NCBI GenBank assembly: GCA_002842735.1
Contig: PHEB01000005.1
Span: forward strand, 62,001 to 126,000
From: Alphaproteobacteria bacterium HGW-Alphaproteobacteria-7
Lineage (GTDB): Bacteria; Pseudomonadota; Alphaproteobacteria; Sphingomonadales; Sphingomonadaceae
Reading direction: 5' to 3'
DNA: 64,000 nt
A model generated the notes under the pieces. The model made no database searches. It had not been told where the DNA came from and saw only the letters and a program-made list of their open reading frames with translations. Position 1 is the stretch's first letter. The number at the start of each line of letters is the position of its first letter. A program made the translations under genes and the position numbers. Of the stretch, positions 44,622-53,219 are shown piece after piece.

Positions 44622-46181
44622 TTACTTTTTAGCAGGGGCTTTCTTAGCCGGGGCCGTCTTTGCAGGAGCCTTCTTTGCCGCAGGCTTCTTGGCTTTCGGT
44701 TCAGCATCCGCAGGCTTTGCTGCTGCCTTCTTCGCAGGGGCCTTCTTGGCGGCAGGCTTTTCCTCAGCGGGAGCATCTGCCTTGGCTTCAGCTTTTTTCG
44801 CCGGAGCCTTCTTCTTGGCCGGGGCTTTCTTAGGTGCAGGTGCGGGCGCGGTTTCTTCCGCTTCGATCGCAGCCTGAAGCTCCTCAACGGTCACTTCGCG
44901 TTCCGTAACCTCGGCCTTGTCGAACAGGAAATCGACCACCTTGTCTTCGTACAAGGGCGCGCGCAGCTGGGCGGCGGCCATCGGCTCGGACTGGATGTAC
45001 TGGATGAACCGTTCACGATCCTCGGCGCGGTATTGCACAGCCGCCTGCTGAACCAGCATCCCCATTTCCTGTTGGGTCACTTCAACGCCGTTCGCCTGGC
45101 CGATTTCGGACAGCAGCAGGCCCAGACGCACGCGGCGTTCCGCAATCGCCTTGTATTCGTCCTTCTCGTCCTCGATCTGCTTGATCGCCGCCGCGGCATC
45201 CTCATCATTGGCGGCTTCTTGCTGCAACTGCGCCCAGATCTGCGCGAATTCAGCCTCAACCATCGTGGCGGGCACTTCAAAGCTGTAGCCCGCAGCCAGC
45301 TGATCGAGCAGCGCGCGCTTCATCTGGGTGCGGGTCAGGCCAGCGGTCTGTTGTTCCAGCTGCGCCTTCATGATTTCCTTGAGCTTCTCAAGGCTATCAA
45401 GCCCGAGGTTCTTGGCGAAATCTTCGTCAATCTGGGTTTCAGTTTCAACCTTCACCGCCTTGACGGTGATGTCGAAGGTCGCTTCCTTGCCCGCCAGATG
45501 TTCGGCCTGATATTCAGCCGGGAAGGTAACGGTGATAGTCTTTTCTTGCCCTGCCTTCACGCCCACCAGCTGGTCTTCAAAGCCGGGGATGAAGGTGCCC
45601 GAACCCAGCACCAGCGCCGCGTCTTCGGCCTTGCCGCCGTCAAATTCGACGCCGTTCAGCTTGCCGACGAAATCGATGATCAGTTGGTCGCCGTCCGCCG
45701 CCTTCTTGGTCTTGGCCGCGTCCTTGTAGCTTTTGTTCTGGCCCGCGATACCCGCCAGCGCTTCGTCAATCTGCGCGTCGGTTACCGGCACCACCAGCTT
45801 TTCCAGCTTGAGGCCATCGGTGCTCGGCGCATCAATGGTCGGGAGCACTTCGAGGCTGACGCTGATTTGCGCGTCCTTGCCTTCCGCATAATCTTCATTG
45901 AGGCCGATTTCGGGCTGCATCGCGGGGCGCAGCGCTTCATCGCGCAGCAGTTGATCGACCGATTCGCGAATCGTGTCGTTCACCACCTGCCCATGCAGGG
46001 CTTCGCCGTGCATTTTCTTGACGAGATTGGCGGGCACCTTGCCCGGGCGGAAGCCGGGCATCCGCACTTGCGGGGCCACCTTCTTGATCTCGGCGTCGAT
46101 CTTCGCGGTGAGATCGGCGGCGGGGATCGTGATGAGATAGGCGCGCTTGAGCCCTTCGTTGACGGTCTGCTTGGTCTGCAT
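44622..46181 (-). CDS. tig: Trigger factor with long Lys/Ala/Pro-rich C-terminal tail
   Basis: 519 residues. The normal trigger factor order is present: ribosome-binding domain with GFRPGKVP near 43-50, an FKBP-like isomerase domain (about 150-245, GDQLIIDFVGKLNGVEF) and a helical chaperone domain to about 435. It shields nascent chains at the ribosome exit. After that comes a tail of about 80 residues made of repeated PAKK and AKK units, resembling histone H1-like basic tails, which E. coli trigger factor (432 residues) lacks. ATG at 46181 matches the family start; the tRNA-Leu gene lies upstream. Confidence 0.95.
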   Translation of the reverse strand: MQTKQTVNEGLKRAYLITIPAADLTAKIDAEIKKVAPQVRMPGFRPGKVPANLVKKMHGEALHGQVVNDTIRESVDQLLRDEALRPAMQPEIGLNEDYAEGKDAQISVSLEVLPTIDAPSTDGLKLEKLVVPVTDAQIDEALAGIAGQNKSYKDAAKTKKAADGDQLIIDFVGKLNGVEFDGGKAEDAALVLGSGTFIPGFEDQLVGVKAGQEKTITVTFPAEYQAEHLAGKEATFDITVKAVKVETETQIDEDFAKNLGLDSLEKLKEIMKAQLEQQTAGLTRTQMKRALLDQLAAGYSFEVPATMVEAEFAQIWAQLQQEAANDEDAAAAIKQIEDEKDEYKAIAERRVRLGLLLSEIGQANGVEVTQQEMGMLVQQAAVQYRAEDRERFIQYIQSEPMAAAQLRAPLYEDKVVDFLFDKAEVTEREVTVEELQAAIEAEETAPAPAPKKAPAKKKAPAKKAEAKADAPAEEKPAAKKAPAKKAAAKPADAEPKAKKPAAKKAPAKTAPAKKAPAKK

Positions 46182-46261
46182 GGTGACTGGTCTGAAGCCT
46201 TCTTGCCAAAAATTTTCGTGGGTGCGGCCCCATCCGTGACGAATGCGGTTCGGGGCGAATT

Positions 46262-46346
46262 TGGTGCGGGCGAAGGGACTCGAACCCCCACATCTTGCGA
46301 TACCAGAACCTAAATCTGGCGCGTCTACCAATTTCGCCACGCCCGC
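46262..46346 (-). tRNA. tRNA-Leu (anticodon TAG)
   Basis: On the minus strand a complete class II tRNA of 85 bases including an encoded CCA: acceptor GCGGGCG/CGCCCGC, D-loop AAATTGGTAGACG, anticodon stem CCAGA/TCTGG around loop TTTAGGT giving TAG, an extended variable arm and the T-loop GTTCGAGTC. TAG reads CTA and other CTN leucine codons. Confidence 0.95.
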
Positions 46347-46482
46347 ATGCCCGAACGAAGCCGCGCGGGGAAACCGGCTAAGGCACCCCGCGCGTATTAG
46401 CGAGCGCCTCTATCCCGCTCCGCGCAAAAGGGCAAGCGCAACACGCTTGAAGGCTTGCTGATTGCCGATTAAGGGCGGGCGC

Positions 46483-46803
46483 ATGAACGATGAAACCCCC
46501 AAACCCGCACCCGAAACCACCCTCGCCTCCACTGGCGCGGATGTGCCGCCCGATCACCTTTCGGTGAATCCGCGAAGCCCATTCTTCGATTCCGAAAAGC
46601 TGCAACGCGGCGTCGGCATCCGGTTCAAAGACCGCGTGCGCACCGATATCGAGGAATATTCGGTGTCCGAAGGCTGGGTGCGGGTGCAGGCGGGCAAGAG
46701 CCTCGATCGCAAGGGCCAGCCGCTGACGATCAAGCTGACCGGCCCGGTCGAAGCGTGGTACGAAGATTTGGGCGAAAACCCACCCGTCGTCCGCAAGGGT
46801 TAA
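46483..46803 (+). CDS. DUF3297 family protein
   Basis: 106 residues. The conserved core runs LSVNPRSPFFDSEKLQRGVG, RTDIEEYSVSEGWVRV and AGKSLDRKGQPLTIKL, ending in a PVEAWYEDLGE strand, which matches the uncharacterised DUF3297 family of proteobacteria. It is cytoplasmic with a Pro/Thr-rich N-terminus. The start ATG at 46483 is close to the tRNA-Leu on the opposite strand. It precedes der by 66 bases. Function is unknown. Confidence 0.85.
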   Translation: MNDETPKPAPETTLASTGADVPPDHLSVNPRSPFFDSEKLQRGVGIRFKDRVRTDIEEYSVSEGWVRVQAGKSLDRKGQPLTIKLTGPVEAWYEDLGENPPVVRKG

Positions 46804-46869
46804 GGCATCGGCAGGGCTGCACCCGCACCGCTTGCAAACCAGCGCATTTGCGCCCACTTGGCGGCGATC

Positions 46870-48285
46870 ATGTCCTCGCCCCAAAAACCCACTGTCGTCA
46901 TTATCGGCCGCCCCAATGTCGGCAAGTCCACGCTGTTCAACCGGCTGGTGGGCAAGAAACTCGCGCTGGTCGATGATCAGCCGGGGGTGACGCGTGATCG
47001 GCGGATGGGCGATGCCGACATTGCCGGACTGCAGTTCACCGTTGTCGATACCGCCGGTTGGGAGGACGATGACATCCACACCCTTCCCGGCCGGATGCGG
47101 GTGCAGACCGAGGCCAGCCTTGATGGCGCGGACGCGGCGTTGTTCGTGATCGACGCGCGCGCTGGCCTCACACCGTTGGACGAGGAAATCGGGCGCTACC
47201 TGCGTGAACAGGAAGTTCCGGTGGTGGTGGTGGCCAACAAGGCCGAAGGATCGGCGGGCGAACACGGCGTGCTCGAATCCTATGCGCTTGGCCTTGGCGA
47301 TCCGGTGCCGCTGTCGGCAGAGCACGGCGAAGGTATCGCCGATTTGTTCGGCGGGCTGTTTCCGATCATCGGCAACAAGGCTGATCTTTACGAAGAAGCG
47401 AAAGAGATCGAAGACGCCTATGCTGCTGCGATGGACGAGGAAGATCGCCCCGCCGGGCCGCTGAAGCTCGCTATTGTTGGGCGACCCAATGCGGGCAAAT
47501 CCACGCTGATCAACCGCCTGCTGGGTGAAGACCGGTTGCTGACCGGGCCTGAGGCCGGGATCACCCGCGATTCGATTGCGGTCGACTGGCAGTGGACCGA
47601 TCCCAAAACCGGCGAACTGCGTGACATCCGCCTGATCGACACCGCCGGGATGCGCAAAAAACGCAATGTCACAGAAAAGCTGGAAAAACTCTCGGTCGCC
47701 GATGCCCGCCGCGCGGTTGATTTTGCGGAAGTTGTGGTGCTGTTGCTCGATGCCACGCAGGGGCTGGAGCATCAGGACTTGAAGATCGCCAGCCTCGTGC
47801 TCGAAGAAGGCCGCGCGCTGATGATCGCGATCAACAAGTGGGACGTTGCGGAAGGTGCCAGCAGCCTGTTCAACGGCATCCGCGGCGCATTGGATGATGG
47901 GCTGGCGCAGGTGCGCGGGCTTCCGCTGTTCGCGGTCAGCGCCAAGACCGGCAAGGGGCTCGATCAGATGCTATCCGGCGCGTTCGAACTGCGCGATAGC
48001 TGGTCGAAGCGGGTATCCACCGCCGCGCTCAATCGCTGGTTCGACGATGCGCTGGAGGCCAACCCCCCGCCCGCACCGGGTGGCAAGCGGATCAAGCTGC
48101 GCTATATCACACAGGCCGGCACCCGCCCGCCGCGCTTTGTCATCTTCGGCTCACGGCTGGATATGCTGCCCACCAGTTACGAACGTTACCTCATCAACGG
48201 CATCCGCGCGAAGCTCGGCTTTGATGCGGTGCCGGTGCGCGTGACGTTGAAAAGCAACAAGAACCCCTACGCCAAGGACGGTTGA
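46870..48285 (+). CDS. der: Ribosome-associated GTPase Der (EngA)
   Basis: 471 residues with two tandem GTPase domains: first GRPNVGKST near 12-20 with DTAGW and NKAE, second GRPNAGKST near 205 with DTAGMRKK and NKWD, then a KH-like C-terminal domain (RYITQAGTRPPRFVIFGS). Der is required for maturation of the 50S subunit. ATG at 46870 is the start of the conserved sequence. The stop shares its A with the next ATG (TGATG). Confidence 0.96.
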   Translation: MSSPQKPTVVIIGRPNVGKSTLFNRLVGKKLALVDDQPGVTRDRRMGDADIAGLQFTVVDTAGWEDDDIHTLPGRMRVQTEASLDGADAALFVIDARAGLTPLDEEIGRYLREQEVPVVVVANKAEGSAGEHGVLESYALGLGDPVPLSAEHGEGIADLFGGLFPIIGNKADLYEEAKEIEDAYAAAMDEEDRPAGPLKLAIVGRPNAGKSTLINRLLGEDRLLTGPEAGITRDSIAVDWQWTDPKTGELRDIRLIDTAGMRKKRNVTEKLEKLSVADARRAVDFAEVVVLLLDATQGLEHQDLKIASLVLEEGRALMIAINKWDVAEGASSLFNGIRGALDDGLAQVRGLPLFAVSAKTGKGLDQMLSGAFELRDSWSKRVSTAALNRWFDDALEANPPPAPGGKRIKLRYITQAGTRPPRFVIFGSRLDMLPTSYERYLINGIRAKLGFDAVPVRVTLKSNKNPYAKDG

Positions 48286-48776
48286 TGATGTTCGACCTGT
48301 TTGCCGTTGCCGCTGATGTGCGCATGCCGTTTGCGCTGGAGATATTCGAACGCACCGCCTCCACCCCGCGCGTTCAGCAAGTGGTGCAGTTGAGCCTCGC
48401 GCCTGCATTCCTGCTATCCGGCATCGGCGCGGTGATGAATGTCATCATGAGCCGGATGATCTGGATCGCCCAGCGGATCGAACGGATCGAGGACAAGCTG
48501 GAGGAACAGCGCACCCCCAGGCAGGCGCGCGAGCACCGCTGGCTGATGCGACGACGCAAGCTGGCGCAGGGCGCGATTCTGTTCTCGACCGCTGCGGCGG
48601 TGATGATCAGCCTGGTGATCGGGCTGTTGTTCATCTCAGCCTATATCACATCGCAGATCGGCACGCTGATTGCAGGGCTATGGGTGCTGACGATGGTGCT
48701 GCTGGTGACGGGGCTTGCGTTTTTCCTGCTGGAAACGCGGTTGGCGGCCATCGGCGCGCAGGTGCCGAAGGATTAG
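48285..48776 (+). CDS. DUF2721 family membrane protein
   Basis: 163 residues. One hydrophobic segment at about 38-55, a cytoplasmic basic stretch (RMIWIAQRIERIEDKLEEQR ... RRRKLAQG), then two membrane segments at about 100-121 and 127-148, ending in LLETRLAAIGAQVPKD. This matches DUF2721, a family without a known function. It overlaps der by one base and is followed by a perfect terminator, so der and this gene form an operon. Confidence 0.85.
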   Translation: MMFDLFAVAADVRMPFALEIFERTASTPRVQQVVQLSLAPAFLLSGIGAVMNVIMSRMIWIAQRIERIEDKLEEQRTPRQAREHRWLMRRRKLAQGAILFSTAAAVMISLVIGLLFISAYITSQIGTLIAGLWVLTMVLLVTGLAFFLLETRLAAIGAQVPKD

Positions 48777-48787
48777 CAGGCTGAGAC

Positions 48788-48826
48788 GCAAAAAAGGCAG
48801 ATCCCTAGCGGCCCTGCCTTTTTTGC
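48788..48826. terminator. Strong bidirectional terminator between convergent genes
   Basis: A perfect 13-base stem GCAAAAAAGGCAG/CTGCCTTTTTTGC with a 13-base loop, giving T-runs on both strands. It serves the der operon and the exported-protein gene that ends at 48845. Confidence 0.9.
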
Positions 48827-48844
48827 GGCGTCAGCGGAGCCTCA

Positions 48845-49309
48845 TCACTTGATCATCTTGACTTCGCGCAGGACATGAACCGCCTGGATCGTACGGATCC
48901 GGTTATACAGTTCCAGCACCGTCTTGTTCGACTGGTCCAAATTGGCCTTGCCGTATTCTTCGAGGAATTTCAGATAGCGCGCCTTGTTGGGGCCAGTCAT
49001 TTCCGTGTTCGGGAAAGTCACCCGCAGGACGACATTGAATTCGTTTTCCCCATAGGGAACCTCGTAGATCGCATAGCTTGAAATATAGCCCAGTTTCTTC
49101 TGCACCTCGTTGGCCGCGACCCACGTCGACTTGAGGCCTTCTAGATAGGTTTCAAACTGGCCTGCGTCGACTTTGACGAAGGTCAGTTCGACAACCTCGT
49201 CAGCCGGTTGGTAATTCTCGTAAAGCTCCATTTGCGCGGCCGCCGGAACCGCCATCGCCAGCGTGGCCGCAGCAATGCCGCCACTGATCGTCTTGATAAT
49301 CGCGTTCAT
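48845..49309 (-). CDS. Exported protein of unknown function
   Basis: 154 residues with a clear signal peptide (about 1-25, cleavage after PAAAQ or VPAAA). The mature part has mixed alpha-beta character: VVELTFVKVDAGQFETYLEGL, then a YISSYAIYEVPYGENEFNVVLRVTF strand pair and a C-terminal VHVLREVKMIK. I do not recognise a family name; similar short exported proteins are common in sphingomonads, and the pattern recalls a dimeric alpha-beta-barrel-like fold, which is only an impression. GGGGATTACC precedes the ATG. It is monocistronic. Confidence 0.75.
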   Translation of the reverse strand: MNAIIKTISGGIAAATLAMAVPAAAQMELYENYQPADEVVELTFVKVDAGQFETYLEGLKSTWVAANEVQKKLGYISSYAIYEVPYGENEFNVVLRVTFPNTEMTGPNKARYLKFLEEYGKANLDQSNKTVLELYNRIRTIQAVHVLREVKMIK

Positions 49310-49534
49310 TGGTAATCCCCTCTTTTGCTTGTATGTTAGCAAAGGAAGGCGCCCCGATGATCGGGAAGCATCGCAGCCTCATATCACAAGGCGCGACACT
49401 GATCAGCAAACCACGTTGATCCACTCCCCCCCAGGAACAATAATGTGGAAGCACACTTGCCAAGTCAAACGCTGCACCGGCCTTGAAACGTCAAAAAAAC
49501 GTCAATTCGTTCAAAAATGACTTGTGAACGAATA

Positions 49535-49564
49535 AGCGGCCCACAACTATCGTTACGGGCCGCT
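49535..49564 (-). terminator. Terminator downstream of bfr
   Basis: AGCGGCCC/GGGCCGCT stem with a 14-base loop, followed on the minus strand by TTATTCGTT. It lies about 37 bases after the bacterioferritin stop. Confidence 0.7.
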
Positions 49565-49600
49565 CAAGATTGCGTTTGCAGATTACCCTGCAATCAGCCT

Positions 49601-50083
49601 TCAGCCTTCGCCCGCTGGTTTGCTTTGCAATTGCACGTAGTTTTCCAGCCCCATGCGTTTGATCATGTCAAACTGGGTTTCGAGGAAATCGACATGCTCT
49701 TCCTCGTTGTCGAGGATGTGGGCGAACAGATCGCGACTGACATAGTCACGCACGCTTTCGCTATGCGCAATCGCTTCACGCAGTAGCGGGATCGCTTCGT
49801 TTTCAAGCGCGAGGTCGGCCTTGAGCACTTCCTCGACATTTTCGCCCACCTTCAATTTGTGGATCGCCTGAAAATTCGGCAGCGCATCAAGGAACAGGAT
49901 GCGCGCCGCGAGCTTATCGGCATGCTCCATTTCCTCGATCGATTCCTTGCGCTCATAAGCGGCGAGCCGGGTCACGCCCCAATCGTCGAGCACACGGTAA
50001 TGCAGCCAATACTGGTTGATCGCCGTCAGCTCGTTGGTGAGCGCCTGATTGAGATAGTCGATGACTTTGGGGTCGCCCTTCAT
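49601..50083 (-). CDS. bfr: Bacterioferritin
   Basis: 160 residues of the four-helix ferritin type. All six ferroxidase ligands are in the standard positions: Glu18, Glu51, His54, Glu94, Glu127 and His130, and the haem ligand Met52 is present (ESIEEMEHAD). It stores iron as a 24-mer with haem. It lies downstream of its ferredoxin gene bfd on the same strand, with a 148-base gap, and bfd carries a Fur-type box, so both may be iron-responsive. Confidence 0.97.
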   Translation of the reverse strand: MKGDPKVIDYLNQALTNELTAINQYWLHYRVLDDWGVTRLAAYERKESIEEMEHADKLAARILFLDALPNFQAIHKLKVGENVEEVLKADLALENEAIPLLREAIAHSESVRDYVSRDLFAHILDNEEEHVDFLETQFDMIKRMGLENYVQLQSKPAGEG

Positions 50084-50231
50084 GGCGGTTACTCCTTGCG
50101 ATAGATCAAAGCGCCTTGCCGACGTTGCTTTAACAATAGACGCTGCAAGGGTGTGTCCGCAAGGGGCGGGTCGATACTTTTCGTTATGAATCAAAAGTTT
50201 GCGAGGTATTCGCAATCACAAATAGCGCGTG

Positions 50232-50423
50232 CTATCCTGCGATCATCTCGCAAGACGCGGCAGCGCGTTCGGCGTCGATGATTTGTTGCGCTTCCTCAAG
50301 GCATTGCCCGCAGTTGGGGCGTTTGCCGAGGCTCGCGTAAGTCGCTTCAGCGTCGCCCTTGCAACAAAGCGCGGCCCTGCGCAGGTCAGTTTCGCGAATT
50401 GCATTGCAGATGCAGATATACAT
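50232..50423 (-). CDS. bfd: Bacterioferritin-associated ferredoxin
   Basis: 63 residues with the Bfd [2Fe-2S] ligands Cys4, Cys6, Cys38 and Cys41 in the CxC-x31-CxxC spacing (CICNAIRETDL and NCGQC). Bfd docks on bacterioferritin and passes electrons to the stored iron to release it. A perfect match to the heptamer Fur-type inverted repeat sits about 45 bases upstream of the ATG. Low-iron induction is therefore likely, opposite to bfr in many bacteria. Confidence 0.95.
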   Translation of the reverse strand: MYICICNAIRETDLRRAALCCKGDAEATYASLGKRPNCGQCLEEAQQIIDAERAAASCEMIAG

Positions 50424-50467
50424 AGCCGCCGAATCACTCCTGCGAAGCGTTTGCAGAAGCGAATGTA

Positions 50468-50482
50468 TGCGAATTATTCTCA
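50468..50482 (-). promoter_or_regulatory. Fur-type 7-1-7 inverted repeat upstream of bfd
   Basis: TGCGAATTATTCTCA, read as TGCGAAT-T-ATTCTCA, close to the canonical TGATAAT-N-ATTATCA heptamer repeat, in an AT-rich patch 45 bases before the bfd start. Confidence 0.55.
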
Positions 50483-50606
50483 ATAACAAGGCGTTTTTGC
50501 ATCAGCACGCCTCCGGCAGGCGAAATCCTCGCGCCTGCGGCGCTGCGGGCGGCCGGTCGGCCTTGCGGCGGCTGCTCCGCCGATCAGCCCCACCCGGCGT
50601 TGCCAG

Positions 50607-51905
50607 TCACTTCCTCAGCGGAAAAACGGTGCGATAGGTCAGGCTGCGCCATAACCATTCGAGCGGGCCGTAACGGAAGCGGTCAAGCCACGGCTTCGAC
50701 CATGCCAGCATCACCGCCCAGGCCAGCAGCACCACGATATACAACTGCGGGCGGCTCAATTCCCCGAATAGCCCCAGCGCCCAGCCGTGGAACACCAGCA
50801 TCATCAGGATCGAGGTGCCGAGGTAATTGGTGAACGCCGCCCGGCCCGCAGCGCGAATGCGCTCACCCAGCCAGCCTGTCGCTGACGGTGCATAGGCCAC
50901 CAGTAACGCCGCCAGCCCCAAAATCATCCACAAGCGCGGCAATGGGCTCCATCCGATATAGGCGGCGAGCGTTCCATAGAACGTAAAGCCCCCCGCCTGC
51001 ACCGCCAAACCAATCGCCAGATGCGCCAACCCACCCGCAGTCACGCCGATCCAGCCCCACCGCAGCAGCTTGGCGCGGCCAATCGCTCCGTTGAAAAAGC
51101 CTAGCCGATACAACGCCACCCCGATCAGCATCAGTGGCAATGTCTCCAATCCGAACAGCATCGCATTGTTCAGCGGCTCGCTCCATTGCTCGGTCAGGCG
51201 GTGCATCACCAGCGCGCCATAATCGCCAGCGACAATGGCGGCGTTGGGCACATCGCCGCGGGCCAGCGTTTCATCAATACCAGCGGTCATGCCGGCGCGC
51301 GCTTCCGCCAGTTCGGGGCTGATCTCGCCGAACGACGTATCGGCGATCGCCCAGGTCGCGGTGAACATCGCGGCATAGATCAGCACGCCCAGCATATATC
51401 CTGCCAGCCCGACCCACAGCTGCGTCTTGATGCTCCACTTGAGGCAAGCGAGCGCAACAAAGCCGAACAATGCGTAGTAAAACAGGATGTCGCCCGGCCA
51501 GATGAAGAAGAAATGCACCATCCCGAACACCATCAGGATCGCCAACCGCCACGCCTGCAAACCCCGCGTGGCGCCGCGCGCCCATGCTTTTTCCATGAAC
51601 AGATAAATCCCCGCGCCGAACAGCAGGGTGAACAATCCGCGCATCTTGCCATCAATGGCCACGAATTGCGCGATCCACATCCAACCGTTCGGATCACCCG
51701 GATCGGTCAGGAACGCGGAAGGATACATGTAAGCTTCAAACGGCTGACCAAAGGCGATGATATTCGCAGCCAGAATGCCCATCACCGCCAATCCGCGAAT
51801 GAAATCAAGCGTGTCTATCCGCTCTCCGGCGGCGACCGGGGCGATGCTGAAACCCCCATCGGGGTGAATGCCCGCTGCTCCGCGCCCGCTCAAAGTGTTA
51901 TCCAT
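50607..51905 (-). CDS. DUF418 domain membrane protein
   Basis: 432 residues with about ten membrane segments. N-terminal hallmark RIDTLDFIRGLAVMGILAAN and the later FTLLFGAGIYLFMEKAWARG are typical of the DUF418/acyltransferase-like family; the C-terminal half (FTNYLGTSILMMLVFHGWALGLFG ... RYGPLEWLWRSLTY) is the DUF418 signature with a closing arginine-rich motif. Members are inner-membrane proteins whose activity is not established; distant relation to acyltransferase-3 enzymes suggests transfer of an acyl group. Single gene. Confidence 0.88.
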   Translation of the reverse strand: MDNTLSGRGAAGIHPDGGFSIAPVAAGERIDTLDFIRGLAVMGILAANIIAFGQPFEAYMYPSAFLTDPGDPNGWMWIAQFVAIDGKMRGLFTLLFGAGIYLFMEKAWARGATRGLQAWRLAILMVFGMVHFFFIWPGDILFYYALFGFVALACLKWSIKTQLWVGLAGYMLGVLIYAAMFTATWAIADTSFGEISPELAEARAGMTAGIDETLARGDVPNAAIVAGDYGALVMHRLTEQWSEPLNNAMLFGLETLPLMLIGVALYRLGFFNGAIGRAKLLRWGWIGVTAGGLAHLAIGLAVQAGGFTFYGTLAAYIGWSPLPRLWMILGLAALLVAYAPSATGWLGERIRAAGRAAFTNYLGTSILMMLVFHGWALGLFGELSRPQLYIVVLLAWAVMLAWSKPWLDRFRYGPLEWLWRSLTYRTVFPLRK

Positions 51906-52035
51906 CGCTGATCCCCCGCCCCCATGTTGCGGGAGACTAGCAAATTTCGGGGTCTTGGGAAGCGCGACCTTTGCGTTTGATCAAGCAGCGCGAGACACGG
52001 TGGCAGATGTTGTCGCTACTATCGACGTCAGGAAC

Positions 52036-53061
52036 CTATCCTTGGCCCGCCACCAGGCAGGCCTGCCCTTGCCGTTTAAGTGCGGCACAGGCGCGGGCGG
52101 CTTCAGCCTTGCTGGCAAAGCCGGTGGCGAGCAGACGGGTGACTTTGCCGCTCGGCACCAGCGTCTTCTTGGTGCCGGCCAGCGCCGCATTGCCCGAAAG
52201 CTGGTTCCACATACGATCGGCATTGGCCGCAACCCCGAAAGCACCCAGCTGGATGCGCCATGTTCCCTGCTTGGGCGCAGCAACAGGTTGCGGGCGCGTA
52301 GCGGGCCTGGGCGCAGGCGCGGCGACAGCAACCGGAGCGGCCACTGCCAGCGTTGTTCTGGGTGCAGGTTGCGCGGCGGGCTGGTTTGCAGCCGCAATAA
52401 CCGGCGGGCGCATTGTGAGTTCAGCCGCAGCGAGTTCAGCCGCGCGCTGCGTCCTTGCGCCAGCCTCCAACTCCCGCGCCAGCGATTGCGCCTGACTGCG
52501 CTGGGCGGCAGGCACATATTGATCCATCTGCGCCAGTGCATCGCGCGCCTGCGGCAGGCCCGCACCATTCGCCAGCGTCATCAAGGCATAGGCGCGCACC
52601 CAGTCGAGCGGGGCGTAATCCGCATTGAAGTGCGACAGGCCGAGAACATATTGCGCGCGCGGATCGCCGCGATCGGATGCGGCGCGAATCATCGGCATCG
52701 CCTTGTCCTGCTCGCCCTCCTGAAACAGCATCAGCCCGTAATTGTCGGCAGCCTTGATATGGCCAAGCCGGGCTGCCTCTTCATAGAGCTGGCGCGCGCG
52801 GGCATTATCAGTCTCGACCCCGCGCCCAAGGCGATAGGCCTGCGCCAGGTTGAACAGCGCATCGGCATCGCCAGCCGCCGCGGGACCCTGCCATTCAGCA
52901 ACCGCACGAGTAAAGTCGCCGGCTGTCCAAGCATCGACCCCTGCTTTGACATCCGCCAACGCCGGAGCCGCCAGCAGCGACAGCACCGCTACACCAATCG
53001 CTGCACGGGTTTCTGCCGGGATTACCGTTCCAGCTATGCGCCAAACCATCGAGCGTGCCAT
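52036..53061 (-). CDS. Exported SPOR-domain protein with Sel1-like repeats
   Basis: 341 residues: a signal peptide (about 1-37, cleavage near ALA), tetratricopeptide/Sel1-like repeats at about 45-155 (ALFNLAQAYRLGRGVETDNARARQLYEEAARLGH-type, in split form), a low-complexity Ala/Pro linker and a C-terminal SPOR domain (about 270-338, WRIQLGAFGVAANADRMWNQL). SPOR domains bind denuded glycan at the division septum. It diverges from the ParA-like gene. ATG at 53061 has GAGGC nearby; a longer frame starts 17 codons upstream. Confidence 0.82.
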   Translation of the reverse strand: MARSMVWRIAGTVIPAETRAAIGVAVLSLLAAPALADVKAGVDAWTAGDFTRAVAEWQGPAAAGDADALFNLAQAYRLGRGVETDNARARQLYEEAARLGHIKAADNYGLMLFQEGEQDKAMPMIRAASDRGDPRAQYVLGLSHFNADYAPLDWVRAYALMTLANGAGLPQARDALAQMDQYVPAAQRSQAQSLARELEAGARTQRAAELAAAELTMRPPVIAAANQPAAQPAPRTTLAVAAPVAVAAPAPRPATRPQPVAAPKQGTWRIQLGAFGVAANADRMWNQLSGNAALAGTKKTLVPSGKVTRLLATGFASKAEAARACAALKRQGQACLVAGQG

Positions 53062-53219
53062 TGTTTTTGCCTCATGCAATGCTTCGTCATTGTTCGCACT
53101 TGCTATAGCCAAAACAAGGTTAGCAAATCATTGCCATCCGCAGCGGCGCTTCCCGGTGCGGCTGATGATTGTGTCCGGCCGCACAGACCAATTGCATAAA
53201 GATGGCCAGTTGCATGAAG

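Noticed and set aside
53113..53219. Possible ParB-type site or promoter before the ParA-like gene
   Set aside because: No palindrome similar to parS and no clear -35/-10 pair was found in the gap.
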